NCBI GenBank assembly: GCA_026874595.1
Contig: CM049310.1
Location: 68,464,056 to 68,528,055, forward strand
From: Sipunculus nudus
Lineage: Eukaryota; Annelida; Sipuncula; Golfingiida; Sipunculidae
Direction of reading: 5' to 3'
DNA length: 64,000 nt
Position numbers and translations under genes: made by a program. Under the pieces are notes generated by a model, which saw nothing but the letters and a program-made list of their open reading frames with translations, searched no databases and had not been told where the DNA came from. Shown here piece by piece: positions 12,701-25,559 of this stretch; position 1 is the stretch's first letter; every line of letters starts with the position of its first letter.

Positions 12701-15700
12701 AGAAATGTCCTGATCAGACTTTGGTTTGTGCTGTGTAAGCGGGAGAAATGTCCTGATCAGACTTTGGTTTGTGCTGTGTAAGCGGGAGAAATGTCCTGAT
12801 CAGACTTTGGTTTGTGCTGTGTAAGCGGGGGAAATGTCCTGATCAGACTTTGGTTTGTGCTGTGTAAGCGGGAGAAATGTCCTGATCAGACTTTGGTTTG
12901 TGCTGTGTAAGCGGGGGAAATGTCCTGATCAGACTTTGGTTTGTGCTTTGTAAGCGGGAGAAATGTCCTGATCAGACTTTGGTTTGTGCTGTGTAAGCGG
13001 GAGAAATGTCCTGATCAGACTTTGGTTTGTGCTGTGTAAGCGGGGGAAATGTCCTGATCAGACTTTGGTTTGTGCTGTGTAAGCGGGAGAAATGTCCTGA
13101 TCAGACTTTGGTTTGTGCTGTGTAAGCGGGAGAAATGTCCTGATCAGACTTTGGTTTGTGCTGTGTAAGCGGGAGAAATGTCCTGATCAGACTTTGGTTT
13201 GTGCTGTGTAAGCGGGAGAAATGTCCTGATCAGACTTTGGTTTGTGCTGTGTAAGTGGGAGAAATGTCCTGATCAGACTTTGGTTTGTGCTGTGTAAGTG
13301 GGAGAAATGTCCTGATCAGACTTTGGTTTGTGCTGTGTAAGCGGGAGAAATGTCCTGATCAGACTTTGGTTTGTGCTGTGTAAGCGGGAGAAATGTCCTG
13401 ATCAGACTTTGGTTTGTGCTGTGTAAGTGGGAGAAATGTCCTGATCAGACTTTGGTTTGTGCTGTGTAAGTGGGAGAAATGTCCTGATCAGACTTTGGTT
13501 TGTGCTGTGTAAGCGGGAGAAATGTCCTGATCAGACTTTGGTTTGTGCTGTGTAAGCGGGGGAAATGTCCTGATCAGACTTTGGTTTGTGCTGTGTAAGC
13601 GGGAGAAATGTCCTGATCAGACTTTGGTTTGTGCTGTGTAAGCGGGAGAAATGTCCTGATCAGACTTTGGTTTGTGCTGTGTAAGCGGGGGAAATGTCCT
13701 GATCAGACTTTGGTTTGTGCTGTGTAAGCGGGAGAAATGTCCTGATCAGACTTTGGTTTGTGCTGTGTAAGCGGGAGAAATGTCCTGATCAGACTTTGGT
13801 TTGTGCTGTGTAAGCGGGAGAAATGTCCTGATCAGACTTTGGTTTGTGCTGTGTAAGCGGGAGAAATGTCCTGATCAGACTTTGGTTTGTGCTGTGTAAG
13901 CGGGGGAAATGTCCTGATCAGACTTTGGTTTGTGCTGTGTAAGCGGGGGAAATGTCCTGATCAGACTTTGGTTTGTGCTGTGTAAGCGGGAGAAATGTCC
14001 TGATCAGACTTTGGTTTGTGCTGTGTAAGTGGGAGAAATGTCCTGATCAGACTTTGGTTTGTGCTGTGTGAGCGGGGGAAATGTCCTGATCAGACTTTGG
14101 TTTGTGCTGTGTAAGCGGGAGAAATGTCCTGATCAGACTTTGGTTTGTGCTGTGTGAGCGGGGGAAATGTCCTGATCAGACTTTGGTTTGTGCTGTGTAA
14201 GCGGGAGAAATGTCCTGATCAGACTTTGGTTTGTGCTGTGTGAGTGGGAGAAATGTCCTGATCAGACTTTGGTTTGTGCTGTGTGAGCGGGGGAAATGTC
14301 CTGATCAGACTTTGGTTTGTGCTGTGTAAGTGGGAGAAATGTCCTGATCAGACTTTGGTTTGTGCTGTGTAAGTGGGAGAAATGTCCTGATCAGACTTTG
14401 GTTTGTGCTGTGTGAGCGGGGGAAATGTCCTGATCAGACTTTGGTTTGTGCTGTGTAAGCGAGAGAAATGTCCTGATCAGACTTTGGTTTGTGCTGTGTG
14501 AGCGGGGGAAATGTCCTGATCAGACTTTGGTTTGTGCTGTGTAAGCGGGAGAAATGTCCTGATCAGACTTTGGTTTGTGCTGTGTGAGTGGGAGAAATGT
14601 CCTGATCAGACTTTGGTTTGTGCTGTGTGAGTGGGAGAAATGTCCTGATCAGACTTTGGTTTGTGCTGTGTGAGCGGGGGAAATGTCCTGATCAGACTTT
14701 GGTTTGTGCTGTGTGAGTGGGAGAAATGTCCTGATCAGACTTTGGTTTGTGCTGTGTAAGCGGGAGAAATGTCCTGATCAGACTTTGGTTTGTGCTGTGT
14801 GAGCGGGGGAAATGTCCTGATCAGACTTTGGTTTGTGCTGTGTAAGCGGGGGAAATGTCCTGATCAGACTTTGGTTTGTGCTGTGTAAGCGGGGGAAATG
14901 TCCTGATCAGACTTTGGTTTGTGCTGTGTAAGCGGGAGAAATGTCCTGATCAGACTTTGGTTTGTGCTGTGTAAGCGGGGGAAATGTCCTGATCAGACTT
15001 TGGTTTGTGCTGTGTAAGCGGGAGAAATGTCCTGATCAGACTTTGGTTTGTGCTGTGTAAGCGGGGGAAATGTCCTGATCAGACTTTGGTTTGTGCTGTG
15101 TAAGCGGGGGAAATGTCCTGATCAGACTTTGGTTTGTGCTGTGTAAGCGGGGGAAATGTCCTGATCAGACTTTGGTTTGTGCTGTGTAAGCGGGGGAAAT
15201 GTCCTGATCAGACTTTGGTTTGTGCTGTGTAAGCGGGAGAAATGTCCTGATCAGACTTTGGTTTGTGCTGTGTAAGCGGGGGAAATGTCCTGATCAGACT
15301 TTGGTTTGTGCTGTGTAAGCGGGGGAAATGTCCTGATCAGACTTTGGTTTGTGCTGTGTGAGCGGGGGAAATGTCCTGATCAGACTTTGGTTTGTGCTGT
15401 GTAAGCGGGGGAAATGTCCTGATCAGACTTTGGTTTGTGCTGTGTGAGCGGGGGAAATGTCCTGATCAGACTTTGGTTTGTGCTGTGTGAGTGGGAGAAA
15501 TGTCCTGATCAGACTTTGGTTTGTGCTGTGTAAGCGGGAGAAATGTCCTGATCAGACTTTGGTTTGTGCTGTGTGAGCGGGGGAAATGTCCTGATCAGAC
15601 TTTGGTTTGTGCTGTGTAAGCGGGAGAAATGTCCTGATCAGACTTTGGTTTGTGCTGTGTGAGTGGGAGAAATGTCCTGATCAGACTTTGGTTTGTGCTG

Positions 15701-15828
15701 TGTGAGTGGGAGAAATGTCCTGATCAGACTTTGGTTTGTGCTGTGTGAGTGGGAGAAATGTCCTGATCAGACTTTGGTTTGTGCTGTGTAAGCGGGAGAA
15801 ATGTCCTGATCAGACTTTGGTTTGTGCC
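9765..15828. repeat. Minisatellite, 43-bp unit, 141 copies
   Basis: The unit starts GTGTAAGCGGG(A/G)GAAATG, continues TCCTGATCAGACTTTGG and ends TTTGTGCT. Unit starts at 9765, 9808 and 15786 give exactly 141 units once one inserted A (near 11252) is allowed for. Copies are very alike and differ mostly at a few two-state positions: GAGAAA/GGGAAA, AGCGGG/AGTGGG, TGTAAG/TGTGAG and GCTGTG/GCTTTG. TGTGAG units are concentrated after about 14050. Each unit holds the palindrome CTGATCAG. Because 43 is not a multiple of three, all frames are closed. Confidence 0.98.
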
Positions 15829-17530
15829 ATGAGACTTGGAGGAATATAAGAACCAAAGCTTAGATCAACGTGTGTCACGGTTCATCAACTACATTGATGT
15901 GTCACGAGTCAGCGCTGGCCGCTTTAACGAAGGCAGCCCTTTATACCAGTCCTCTTATACCAGTCAGTCTCTCCCTCGTCCGATATCAACACAATGTCCT
16001 CTCTCACAACGGTAAAGAATTATATGATAAAAATACATAATATTACCTACAAAATGTACTTAATATTTCTATGGGTGTTATCCTATCCCTTCATCAAAAA
16101 CCGTTCATAACCTTTAGGTAAAGTGACAACGAGACCAACAAATTAACCACCATACCAAGAAAACTAGTCAACCAACCATTACAATAAAAAACTTAATACC
16201 TGTAGGTGGAGGTACAGTTTACATGATTAAGAATAGATGTCTGTGCAGCGGGTGTTGGGGCAGCAATTTTCCCTTTGTTGTCATGCACTGAGCCTGAATC
16301 ACTTCTGGGCAGATATTCCTGGCCCATCATCAACTTAGATTTCTATGAAAGGTACATGGACCGGCCGGGCCTCCCTGTTAGAGACCAATGCTGACAGATT
16401 CAATCCATGAAAACGTTCCTTCAACCCGGTCTTCCATAAATACAGCTTTACTCTGGGAGTTGAGGGAGGCCCTCCATCTCCCTTCGAGTTTACCAGAGTC
16501 GGCTTAGCCAGCGGAAAATCATCCATTTTTCTTGCCTGAATAACAGCTGGCTCAGTTCATCTCCTATCAGTGAATAACAATGCCTTATCGACGTATGAGT
16601 CGGCCAAACAAGACAAACAGCTATGTTCAAAAATGTCCAATTCTCCAAGCCGTTTGCTCTGATCAATATGTCTCTGGGGAGTTGCGGTTCATCTCCACTC
16701 GCCCCTCGTTCTCCGCTCAACATAAATCGTTTAAGAAGCAGTCATAAAACCTCCTTGAAACGTGTGTATTTATGTTAAGAAATGGTGATCGCTCACTTCA
16801 AAGTACCATTAACGTACCATACCATAGTGCGTATTCATCTGGCTTTCACATCTTACCAGCTAGAAGTGCGAGTTTTCCACAATGTTTTGGTCATGTATTT
16901 TATTAGGCCTTTATTTTATTAATTTATTTTCAACCGATTTAATCTCAAGTATTGGATGATGATTGAAATCACAAAATACGAATGATGGATTATCTAACAA
17001 ATTGTATGAAAATCTGTATTAAATTTTTACTATCAGCTGCGAAATGTATTATACTTTATCAGTGACTCACACATTGCATTTTTTTTTAAATCCATACCAG
17101 CACAGTGCTGTTGACGCCATACCGTTATCGAACCCTCCCCCAGTCAGCATGTAGTATGTAATTGTATCAACACTGAGCCAAGTCATAAAAGTCGGTCTTT
17201 CATATAAACCTTTGCATATGGCTTCCTATAAAACTAATCTGATGGATTGAAACCAGGGCCTTCTTATCATTTGTATTCATTTGTTTTATTTTATACTGCG
17301 GCTGATTCTTTTTTAACAGCAATTGGTTACTTTGAATTTAAATATGAAATTTAATTAATTTTCTGCATGATAATTAAATATTGTTATTTGTGAGGCACTT
17401 GTTTTTTTTTTATTATTTAATACGGAAGATAGTGTGCTTCTTATAAATTTTTTACAAGCTAGATTAGATTCCATATGTATTCATAAAACAGACTAAAGTT
17501 AAGATTATATATGACAAACAATAACCCATG
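15829..17530. other. No gene seen
   Basis: The sequence turns abruptly single-copy after the 43-bp array. The frames at 16335-16723 minus are short and unrecognised. From about 16880 to 17530 it is very AT-rich. Confidence 0.45.
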
Positions 17531-17539
17531 AGCCATGAC

Positions 17540-19685
17540 GCTCAGCTGAATCAAAGGAGCTTTGTACAATGGGGAAAAAAGTGCTCAAAAACATGCATTT
17601 TGCCAAAACCCCTTAGATAAAAGGTTACAGTGAGCTTATTTTACAAGCAGCTTTTCCCATTTGTGCCTACCTGACTTATTGAGTGTTAAAGTTCTTTTAC
17701 ACAGCTTGCAGAAAATGGGTCAAAGTAACATTTCAGGTTTCCAAGAAGATATTTAGGGACCTCCCTGAAAGTCATGTATGAGGATTTTAGGCCAAATCAA
17801 TACAATTTGTGTCCCCTTCTAACTCACTTGGTGCTTAAAAACTTGGTGCCTTTTCAAAACAGAAATATATCAACCCCCCCCCCCCCCCCCTTTAGGCTAT
17901 CCCAAAACATTAGCGGTAAAATATTATTTCTCAAAACAATCCAGATTTCAGCAGATTAGACCTTGAAGGTCATGGTCAAAGTCACCGCTTGTCAAACTTT
18001 GATGATATTTTGACAATATGAACTGGTGTGTCAAATTTAAAGAAAAAATCTCAAGTACTTCCAAAGTAATGGGGGTCTGAGTAAGCCCAGATTTGCATAA
18101 ATTTGATCTTGAAGATCATGGTCAAGGTCACAGGATTTCGAACACGCCCAAAATTTTGGTAGAAACAATGACAATTTCGAATTTTGGAGGAATATATTGA
18201 GCTCCTCAAAAGTTATTGCGTTCACAAGACAATAACGATAATTCGGCTGATTTGGCCGTGAAGATCTTTATCAAGTTCACCAGGTTCAAACTCATCAGAG
18301 AACTTGGTAGTAACAATGGTGTACGAAATTTGAAGACAAGATTGGAACTACTACAATAGTTATGGGGTTCATTATAATGGTACCTTTCGGCAGATTTGAC
18401 GTTGAAGAGTAAAGGTCTAGGTCACCAGGTTTCAAACTCCGATAAAATGTTTGTAGATCCAATGATTGTTTCAATGTTTAGATGAAAATATGCAGCAATT
18501 CAAAAGTTGTCTCGTCCACAAGAGAATAACTATAATCCCGCTGATTTAACCTTGAAGATCTTGGTCAAGGTCAGCAGGTTACAAATTCCTCTGAAAACTT
18601 GGTAGGAACAATTTGTGTACAAAATTTCAGGACAAAATGTGAAATACTTCAAAATTAACCATGTTCACAATAAAATAACTATAATTCGTCTGAATTGACC
18701 TTGATTTTCCTGGTTTAGGTCACCGGGTTTCAAACTTGCCTGAGAACTTGGTAGGAACAATAGGTGTACTAAACTTGAAGAGAAACTGTGGAATATTTCA
18801 AAAGTTATGGAGTTCCAAAAATTTCACATTTCTGCAGGTTTGACCTTGAAGATGAAGGTCAAGGTCACGAGTTTTCGAAATCCTCCGAGATAGTGGTAGG
18901 AACAATAGGTGTACCAAATTTGAGGACAAAATGTGATATACTTTAAAAGTTATCGCGTTCACAAGACAATAAGAATAATTCGGCTGATCTGACATTAAGG
19001 ATCCTGGTCAAGGTCATCGGGTTTCGAAATCTTCTGAGAACCTGGTAGATTCAATAGATGTACCAAATTTAAAGATATTAATGTGAAATACTTCAAAAGT
19101 TACCGCTTTCATCAGACTATATGTATCATTCGGCTGATGTGACCTTCAAGATGATGGTCATAGCTCGGACAATATGGGTAAGAGGGATCTTATTTCACGT
19201 TTCCATAGAGACTTTTCATGGATGTCATATTAGAAGATTCCAGGTCCAGCGGTTACGATTTATGCCCTGTTAACAGATAACAGCTTCTTTGAAGGTATAA
19301 AAAATAGAGAAGAAAATTCGTTAAACTTAAAAAAAAGTAATCCAGGTGGCGCCGGGGACTGATGGAACACCCTATGATCAATATTCATGCAAAGAATCAT
19401 GGTGATCAATGCAGTAGTTATTCAGATACTGAAGTTTTTGTATCAAATGTTTTATTATTCGGGGGGGGGGGGCGGTTGGACTTATGAGACCCATAGCTCG
19501 TACAATATGGGTAACAGAGACTTATTTCAGGTTTCATTGGTGATTTTTCGTGGACCTACCTATAAGTCAAGATAGAAGATCTAGGTCCAGTGGTTACGAT
19601 TTGTGCTCTGTTAACGGAAGGACGGCCGGACAGACGGACGGACGCCAGACAAAGAGTGATTGCAACAGCCCAGATGACTTGCAGT
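17540..19685 (-). repeat. Diverged AGGTCA-type mollusc repeat, about 9 internal copies of a 140-155-bp unit
   Basis: Units carry a TTTGACCTTGAAGAT-like start followed by GGTCAAGGTCACC and GGTTTCAAAC. They recur near 17962, 18103, 18256, 18396, 18547, 18697, 18838, 18985 and 19137. Two further blocks (19155-19280 and 19489-19625) share AGCTCG.ACAATATGGGTAA and GGTTACGATTT. The second ends in GACGGCCGGACAGACGGACG. The whole stretch is related, in opposite orientation, to 33160-34860. It contains a 17-base C run (17874-17890) and a 12-base G run (19461-19472). No coding capacity is visible. I call this family mollusc-like from general knowledge. The strand given is relative to 33160-34860, which is set as +. 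Confidence 0.75.
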
Positions 19686-20687
19686 CAGCTTAGCTATAAA
19701 AACAAAATTTTCAAAGAATGCCATAATACTTAGGTATGAAATAAAGCTTTAGCATTTTTGGGATCCAATTCTGATAATCATTTGCATGTCTTGAGTTAGG
19801 TAACACCATTACTGATTAAAGGCCTAGGCTAAGTAATAACTGGTATGATGCTGGCACGGATCTGCATTAATACGCCAGGGAGATTATAACGTACCTGTAC
19901 TGATGGTTCACACCACCACCAAGCCGGCCTTGAGTTCAATATAAAGGACTAGCTGTCTTTGATTAAAATGTCGAGTTGGAGTTTTGAAAACGCACGCAAG
20001 CAGACACTACGGCATGCAAGGACTCAATGAACCTCTGAGTTGGTGGGTCGGCCCTGTCGAGCTCCCCTATAATCGGAACTGAGGCGTGTTACTTAATAAG
20101 GAAAGCCAAGTATCCGGAGAACAGGTGGAACTGTTTGTAAGAAAATGAAGCCCCTACTAGGACCAGCCGCCGACCAGCATGTGTAATATTGCTCAGTACC
20201 AACTTACGTACATCACAAACATATCAGCCCTCCAGACAGCTTCTCGTGAAACGGTTAGTGTATAACATTAATTGCGGGGGGGGGGGGGGTAATATATAAT
20301 ATCTGGGTATTCCCGCTTTTGTATTACCGAAGCCTAAATCAGAGGGACGGATGATGATAATGATGATCATGATGATGAAGATACATGACCTACATCAATA
20401 TATGTCCACCATCTTCTTTTTTATAATTTTTATTTCGGAATGATTGCATGGACGACACGATACACACCTGCCAGGTGTATATTTCTATGACTCTTTTGCC
20501 TTGCGGTGATGGTGCAGCTCTCTAAGACTCTTGGCTTGCATGAAGACAGAATAAGTACACATTTAGAGGCTCACACCATTATGCTGCATGCAACCCTTTC
20601 TTTTTAAAGGATAGGTTTAGGCCTGTTGGTATCACTTACTATTATTAGAAAGAAGACTTTTGGGCGAGATTTCACCATTATGTCACT
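19686..20687. other. No gene seen; includes a 14-base poly-G run and a GATGAT tract
   Basis: Contains a G run at 20276-20289 and a short GAT-rich microsatellite near 20350-20385. No credible coding exon. Confidence 0.45.
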
Positions 20688-20762
20688 CAGGTTCGAACCA
20701 TGAACCTACAACTCTAACTGCGGGGTCCAACGCTAACACTAGGATACGTCCAACCCCTGTAT
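20688..20762 (-). mobile_element. tRNA-like SINE head remnant
   Basis: On the minus strand a stretch of about 75 bases has an A-box-like word (complement of CCAACGCTAACACTA, 20727-20741) and, about 30 bases on, a perfect B-box-like palindrome GGTTCGAACC (20690-20699). The spacing fits a polymerase III internal promoter of tRNA type. The two ends do not form a convincing acceptor stem, so this is more likely a SINE or tRNA pseudogene than a working tRNA. Confidence 0.4.
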
Positions 20763-21394
20763 TTGCCACCGTTGTACTGTAGTGACAATGCATGACCGAA
20801 TCAGCACATTTGTAAATATTTGTGCAGTTTGCAGGTTGTTGTAGATACCTTTTACAGTTAACATGGTACTTTAGTAATATGGTAGCGATCCTTACCAATA
20901 ACATGACACTGACTTTGCATTTCCTGTCTAAAATTACTTCATTAACTTACATAATATACACTTCTTATGAATGTAATGCTTTCACGTATTATTAGAAATA
21001 AGAAATATTTACTACATTCATTTGAAATCATTTATCACCATGTGCACATAATAAAAATTGTAGATCGGTCTGATCCTTGCACATAAGATAAATATATGTA
21101 TGTCTGGAATTTGAGAGTGTATAATTTTTGTACCTTATGGTGTGAATACACCTTTCTATCTTGCGTATTTCTTTTCCATTATCTTAGAATACATCCATGA
21201 AAGATCAGCTAGCTTGAACACTGGCAGCAGCGACTCCTGAAGTTTGATACATTTGGTAAATATTTCTAATATTAGTATATGCATGTGCTGCATTTATTTG
21301 AAAATGGGCAAGACGTTAGCAAATGAAAGGATTTTGTTGACACCAACACATCAACTATATAATCACGAAGCTATTATAACTAAACAATTCTAAA
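20763..21394. other. No gene seen
   Basis: AT-rich sequence, nothing recognised. Confidence 0.45.
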
Positions 21395-23055
21395 TCTCAA
21401 AAATAGCATCTCAACAACCGTGACATTTTACTGACACTTGATTCTTTTGTAGGATCATTCATTCTGAATCTACATCATCACCACATCACAAAATTATAGA
21501 AATCTATAAAAGGTAACTACATACGTGTCGTGCATTCATCACCATAGTACAACGTTAACATACAGAAACATGTTGTGCGCCTCTATATATCTATATATTG
21601 CTTTCATTTCCACATACAGCCTAAAAACTGCATCAACACCTCATGACAAAAGCAGCATAGAATCTATACAGCAAATATGTGTGAGCTTCTAAATATGTGC
21701 GTATCCTGTCATGCTCGCATATAGTCTAAATAAATAATGAACACGTCTTTCCGTAGAAACAGACATGGTGTTAAAAAATTGTAACAAGTATACATGCATA
21801 TTCAGCATAACTATTTCCCAGTTGCACTAACAAAGACTCACATGAATATAACGTTGATCGTAAAATTTATATTCACATTTATACATTTTAAAAAAAATAT
21901 TAATTTATTATTCTTCACGGATATATCAATCTTCTAATTTAATACCACACAGGATAGCTTAGTTTCTTTCATCAACCTATCTCTACGAAGTAGTTCATAC
22001 ATTCGTTAGCATACAAATAATGGGAAATCTAGAGGAAAAAGTCAGAAATATTAATATAATAAAACCTAGCTCAGCAAATGACACTTTCATTTTAAAGTCG
22101 AGTGTTAAAAAATGTTTACCATGTTTTACCGTTGGATGTGCTGATGAAAAAGACATTTTAGCGAAATTTCAATTTAACTACAGAAGGCATTGAATCTACA
22201 CAGCTGACAGGTGTGAGCTTCTTCAATGTCTCACATATGTCGCATTTAGTCTGATATGCAAGATAAACTTTATTTTACATGGATTGCTTAATTTATTTTA
22301 TTATTTTATGTATATATTATATATACATTTATACATATATTATTTGATTGATAGTACATTAAGTTATAATTTCTAATACAGGTCACTCTCCAGTGCTCGC
22401 ATGGTGGCGCTTGGTAGGGATGGGTGAACTCAGAGGACACTGAGAAAACCACCGACCTTGGACGGGTCACTACAACCTACTTTCGTTGCAATAATGATGA
22501 TCAAACTTCGGCACCAGTGGAGATAGCCGAGCGTTTTACCACTCGACTACCATTACAATGAAACAAGCAAAGGGCATTAACTTAAAAATTAACATGTATA
22601 TTAAATTTCAACATAGTTCGATTTTGGCCTTTGACATTTCCCAATTGCATCAAAAATGGTTTACATGAAAGTTAAGTTGATCATAAATCTAATTACATGA
22701 ATTGAGTTTATAATATCCTAATATAATTATCAAGTTCCTTATTCTATTTCAGATTTTGACAGATAAGTTTCTTGCAACCATCACCTCTTCAAAGTAAAAA
22801 CACTTGTTAGTTTGCAATTAAAGGGAAATTAAAAGGAATAAGAAATATTGTATTAAAAACTGTTCTCCAATTCAAGCATCCAAATGCATGACAAAACAGA
22901 CAAATCTAGTCCAGCAATTGACACTTTCATTTGATTTCAATCTCAAAGTATGTGCCAATTGTGAAAAACTCAACAAATAATTTTTACTCTTCGATGTGCA
23001 AATTAGTACAATGTCAATTCCAACACAATCAGAATTAATTCACAGAGTCATTATA
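21395..23055. repeat. Old, diverged direct duplication with an insertion
   Basis: Matching word pairs occur in the same order: GAATCTATACAGC (21660) with GAATCTACACAGC (22191), ATTTCCCAGTTGCA (about 21812) with ATTTCCCAATTGCA (about 22635), and CAGCAAATGACACTTTCATT (about 22072) with CAGCAATTGACACTTTCATT (about 22912). The offset grows from about 530 to about 830 bases, so the second copy has gained about 300 bases, including the SINE-like block at 22385-22562. A smaller related unit (TGTG..GAGCTTCTAAATATG) is seen near 21574, 21678 and 22212. Confidence 0.6.
22385..22562 (-). mobile_element. tRNA-derived SINE-like fragment
   Basis: Read on the minus strand it begins AATGGTAGTCGAGTGGTAAA, where TAGTCGAGTGG (22539-22549) is an A-box-like word. 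It continues with a degenerate B box and then GGTGGTTTTCTC (from 22442-22450), which resembles the conserved GGGTTTTCTCCGGG core of tRNA SINEs known from molluscs and other animals. It sits inside the second copy of the diverged duplication, where it explains about half of the extra length. Confidence 0.5.
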
Positions 23056-23372
23056 CAGACTTGAAACCCTTATAAGTGAATTTCTCGACACCAAAATCAT
23101 AGAAACCAGGAGTTTCTATACATGCTATGATAAATATATCGGATATATTGATATTTTATGATCCCGCGGCCATATTGACCGCCATCTTGGATTTGACCAA
23201 CGTCGCATTAGGGCGAATTACGCTTGGACCCATATCTGAAAAAAATAAGTATGGTCAGGACGACTATTATGCTAAGTTTCATGCTTCTTTCAGCTTGACT
23301 ATACTGGCTCATTACTGGCCAAGAAAGGCGTATAGATAAGACTTACATATACCAATAAACCTTCTGACTGAT
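23056..23372. other. No gene seen
   Basis: Short open frames only (23127-23339 plus). The segment CCGCGGCCATATTGACCGCC looks like unique or old dispersed sequence, and nothing is recognised. Confidence 0.4.
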
Positions 23373-23434
23373 GTTTATATATATATATATTTATATATAT
23401 ATATATATAAATATATATATATCTATATATATAA
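23373..23434. repeat. (AT)n microsatellite, interrupted
   Basis: About 60 bases of alternating TA with single-base interruptions. Confidence 0.95.
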
Positions 23435-23837
23435 CGATGAAGAAAAACAACACTGTAAATTCACTACAGACTGTTACACGGGATGCGATCTGTTCTTCAG
23501 GTAAATTTTTTAATAATGCTAACGGCATGGTTTTAAAATCCGAGTCTTTACGAGATTATGCTTTGTGCGTATCGGGGAGAGCTTGTCTCTAGTATAATTG
23601 AAAGCAGAGTTTAATAGAAACAATTATAGCAATAGTTCATCTGTTATAGAACCTAAACTTTAAATACTTGCTATTGTAATACAGAACATTGATAGTATTT
23701 CTCTTTAAGTTGTAGAGAAAACATGAGGAGCAGCTATAGAAGACACCAGTTAAACCAGAGACAACATAAAGTCAAACCAGCCCATTAAGCAGCTGTTTGT
23801 ACAGTTATCCTGATAGTACTCGCCAACTGATAAGGTC
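23435..23837. other. No gene seen
   Basis: Short frame at 23371-23592 only. Nothing recognised before the 44-bp array starts. Confidence 0.45.
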
Positions 23838-25545
23838 CAAGCCTGTCCACCTTTGTAGCAGGCTCTCTTCATCCTTCCTCAATCACCTGTCCACCTTTGT
23901 AGCAGGCTCTCTTCATCCTTCCACAATAACGTGTCGACCTTTGAAGCAGGCTCTGTTCATCCTTCCTTAACAACCTGTCCACCTTTGTAGCAGGCTCTCC
24001 TTATCCTTCCTCAGTCACCTGTCCACCTTTGTAGCAGGCTCTCTTCATCCTTCCTCAGTAACCTGTTCACCTTTGAAGCAGGTTCTCTTCAACCTTTCTT
24101 AACAACCTGTTTGAAACTGGCTCTCTTCAACCTTCCTAAACAACCTGTCAACCTTTGTAGCACGCCTTCTTCAACCTTCATAATTAACCTGTTAACCTTT
24201 GTAGCAGGCTCTCTTCATCCTTCCTCAATAACCTGTCCACCTTTGTAGCAGGCTCTCTTCATCCTTCCACAATAACGTGTCGACCTTTGAAGCAGGCTCT
24301 GTTCATCCTTCCTTTACAACCTGTCCACCTTTGTAGCAGGCTCTCCTTATCCTTCCTCAGTCACCTGTCCACCTTTGTAGCAGGCTCTCTTCATCCTTCC
24401 TCAGTAACCTGTTCACCTTTGAAGCAGGTTCTCTTCAACCTTTCTTAACAACCTGTTTGAAGCTGGCTCTCTTCAACCTTCCTAAACAACCTGTCAACCT
24501 TTGTAGCACGCCTTCTTCAACCTTCATAATTAACCTGTTAACCTTTGTAGCAGGCTCTCTTCATCCTTCCTCAATAACCTGTCCACCTTTGAAGCAGGTT
24601 CTCTTCAACCTTTCTAAACAACCTGTCAACCTTTGTAGCACGCCTTCTTCAACCTTTATTAATAACCTGTTAACCTTTGTAGCAGGCTCTCTTCATCCTT
24701 CCTCGATAACCTGTCCACCTTTGAAGAAGGTTCTCTTCAACCTTTCTAAACAACCTGTCAACCTTTGTAGCACGCCTTCTTCAACCTTTATTAATAACCT
24801 GTTAACCTTTGTAGCAGGCTCTCTTCATCCTTCCTCAATAACCTGTCCACCTTTGAAGCTGGCTCTCTTCAACCTTTCTAAACAACCTGTCAACCTTTGT
24901 AGCACGCCTTCTTCAACCTTTATTAATAACCTGTTAACCTTTGTAGCAGGCTCTCTTCATCCTTCCTCAATAACCTGTCCACCTTTGAAGCAGGCTCTCT
25001 TTATCCTTCCTAAATAACCTGTCCACCTTTGTAGCAGGCGTTCTTCAACCTTCCTAAATAACCTGTCCACCTTTATAGCAGGCGCTCTACAACCTTCCTA
25101 AATAACCTGTCCACCTTTGTAACACGCTCTCTTCAACCTTCATAAATAACCTGTCCACCTTTGTAGCAGCCGCTCTTCAACCTTCCTAAAAAACCTGTCC
25201 GCCTTTGTAGCAGGCACTCTACAATCTTCCTAAATAACCTGTTAACCTTTGTAGCACGCTCTCTTCCACCTTCCTAAATAACCTGTCAACCTTTGTAGCA
25301 GGCGCTCTTCAACCTTCCTAAATAACCTGTTAACCTTTGTAGCAGGCTCTCTTCATCCTTCCTCGATAACCTGTCCACCTTTGTAGCAGGCTCTCTTCAT
25401 CCTTCCACAATAACCTGTCGACCTTTGAAGCAGGCTCTGTTCATCCTTCCTTAACAACCTGTCCACCTTTGTAGCAGGCTCTCTTCAACCTTCCAAAATA
25501 ACCTGTCCACTTTTTTAGCAGGCTCTCGTCAACCTTTATCCATTG
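23838..25545. repeat. Minisatellite, 44-bp unit, with 132-bp higher-order repeats
   Basis: The unit reads AACCTGTCCACCTTTGTAGC, then AGGCTCTCTTCATCCTTCCT. Starts at 23885 and 23929 give 44 bp. About 38 units. In the middle (24600-25010) three unit types (AGCAGG.TCTCTTCAACC, AGCACGCCTTCTTCAACC and AGCAGGCTCTCTTCATCC) alternate to make a 132-bp higher-order unit, about three times over. A longer block from about 23840 to 24185 is copied at about 24186-24530, offset 346 bases. The 186-codon open frame at 24457-25017 exists only because 132 is a multiple of three. I do not regard it as a gene. Confidence 0.95.
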
Positions 25546-25559
25546 AGAAAAATAAAGGG

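Noticed and set aside
9765-15828. CRISPR array
   Set aside because: The 43-bp units are contiguous with no unique spacers, and the setting is an animal genome. It is a plain minisatellite.
20688-20762. Functional tRNA gene
   Set aside because: Internal promoter-like boxes are present but no acceptor stem or convincing cloverleaf can be drawn. More likely a SINE head.
23373-23434. Terminator or hairpin RNA from AT repeats
   Set aside because: Simple microsatellite; hairpin potential is trivial for alternating AT.
24457-25017. 186-residue repeat protein
   Set aside because: Open only because the 132-bp higher-order repeat is a multiple of three. It is entirely within the 44-bp minisatellite.
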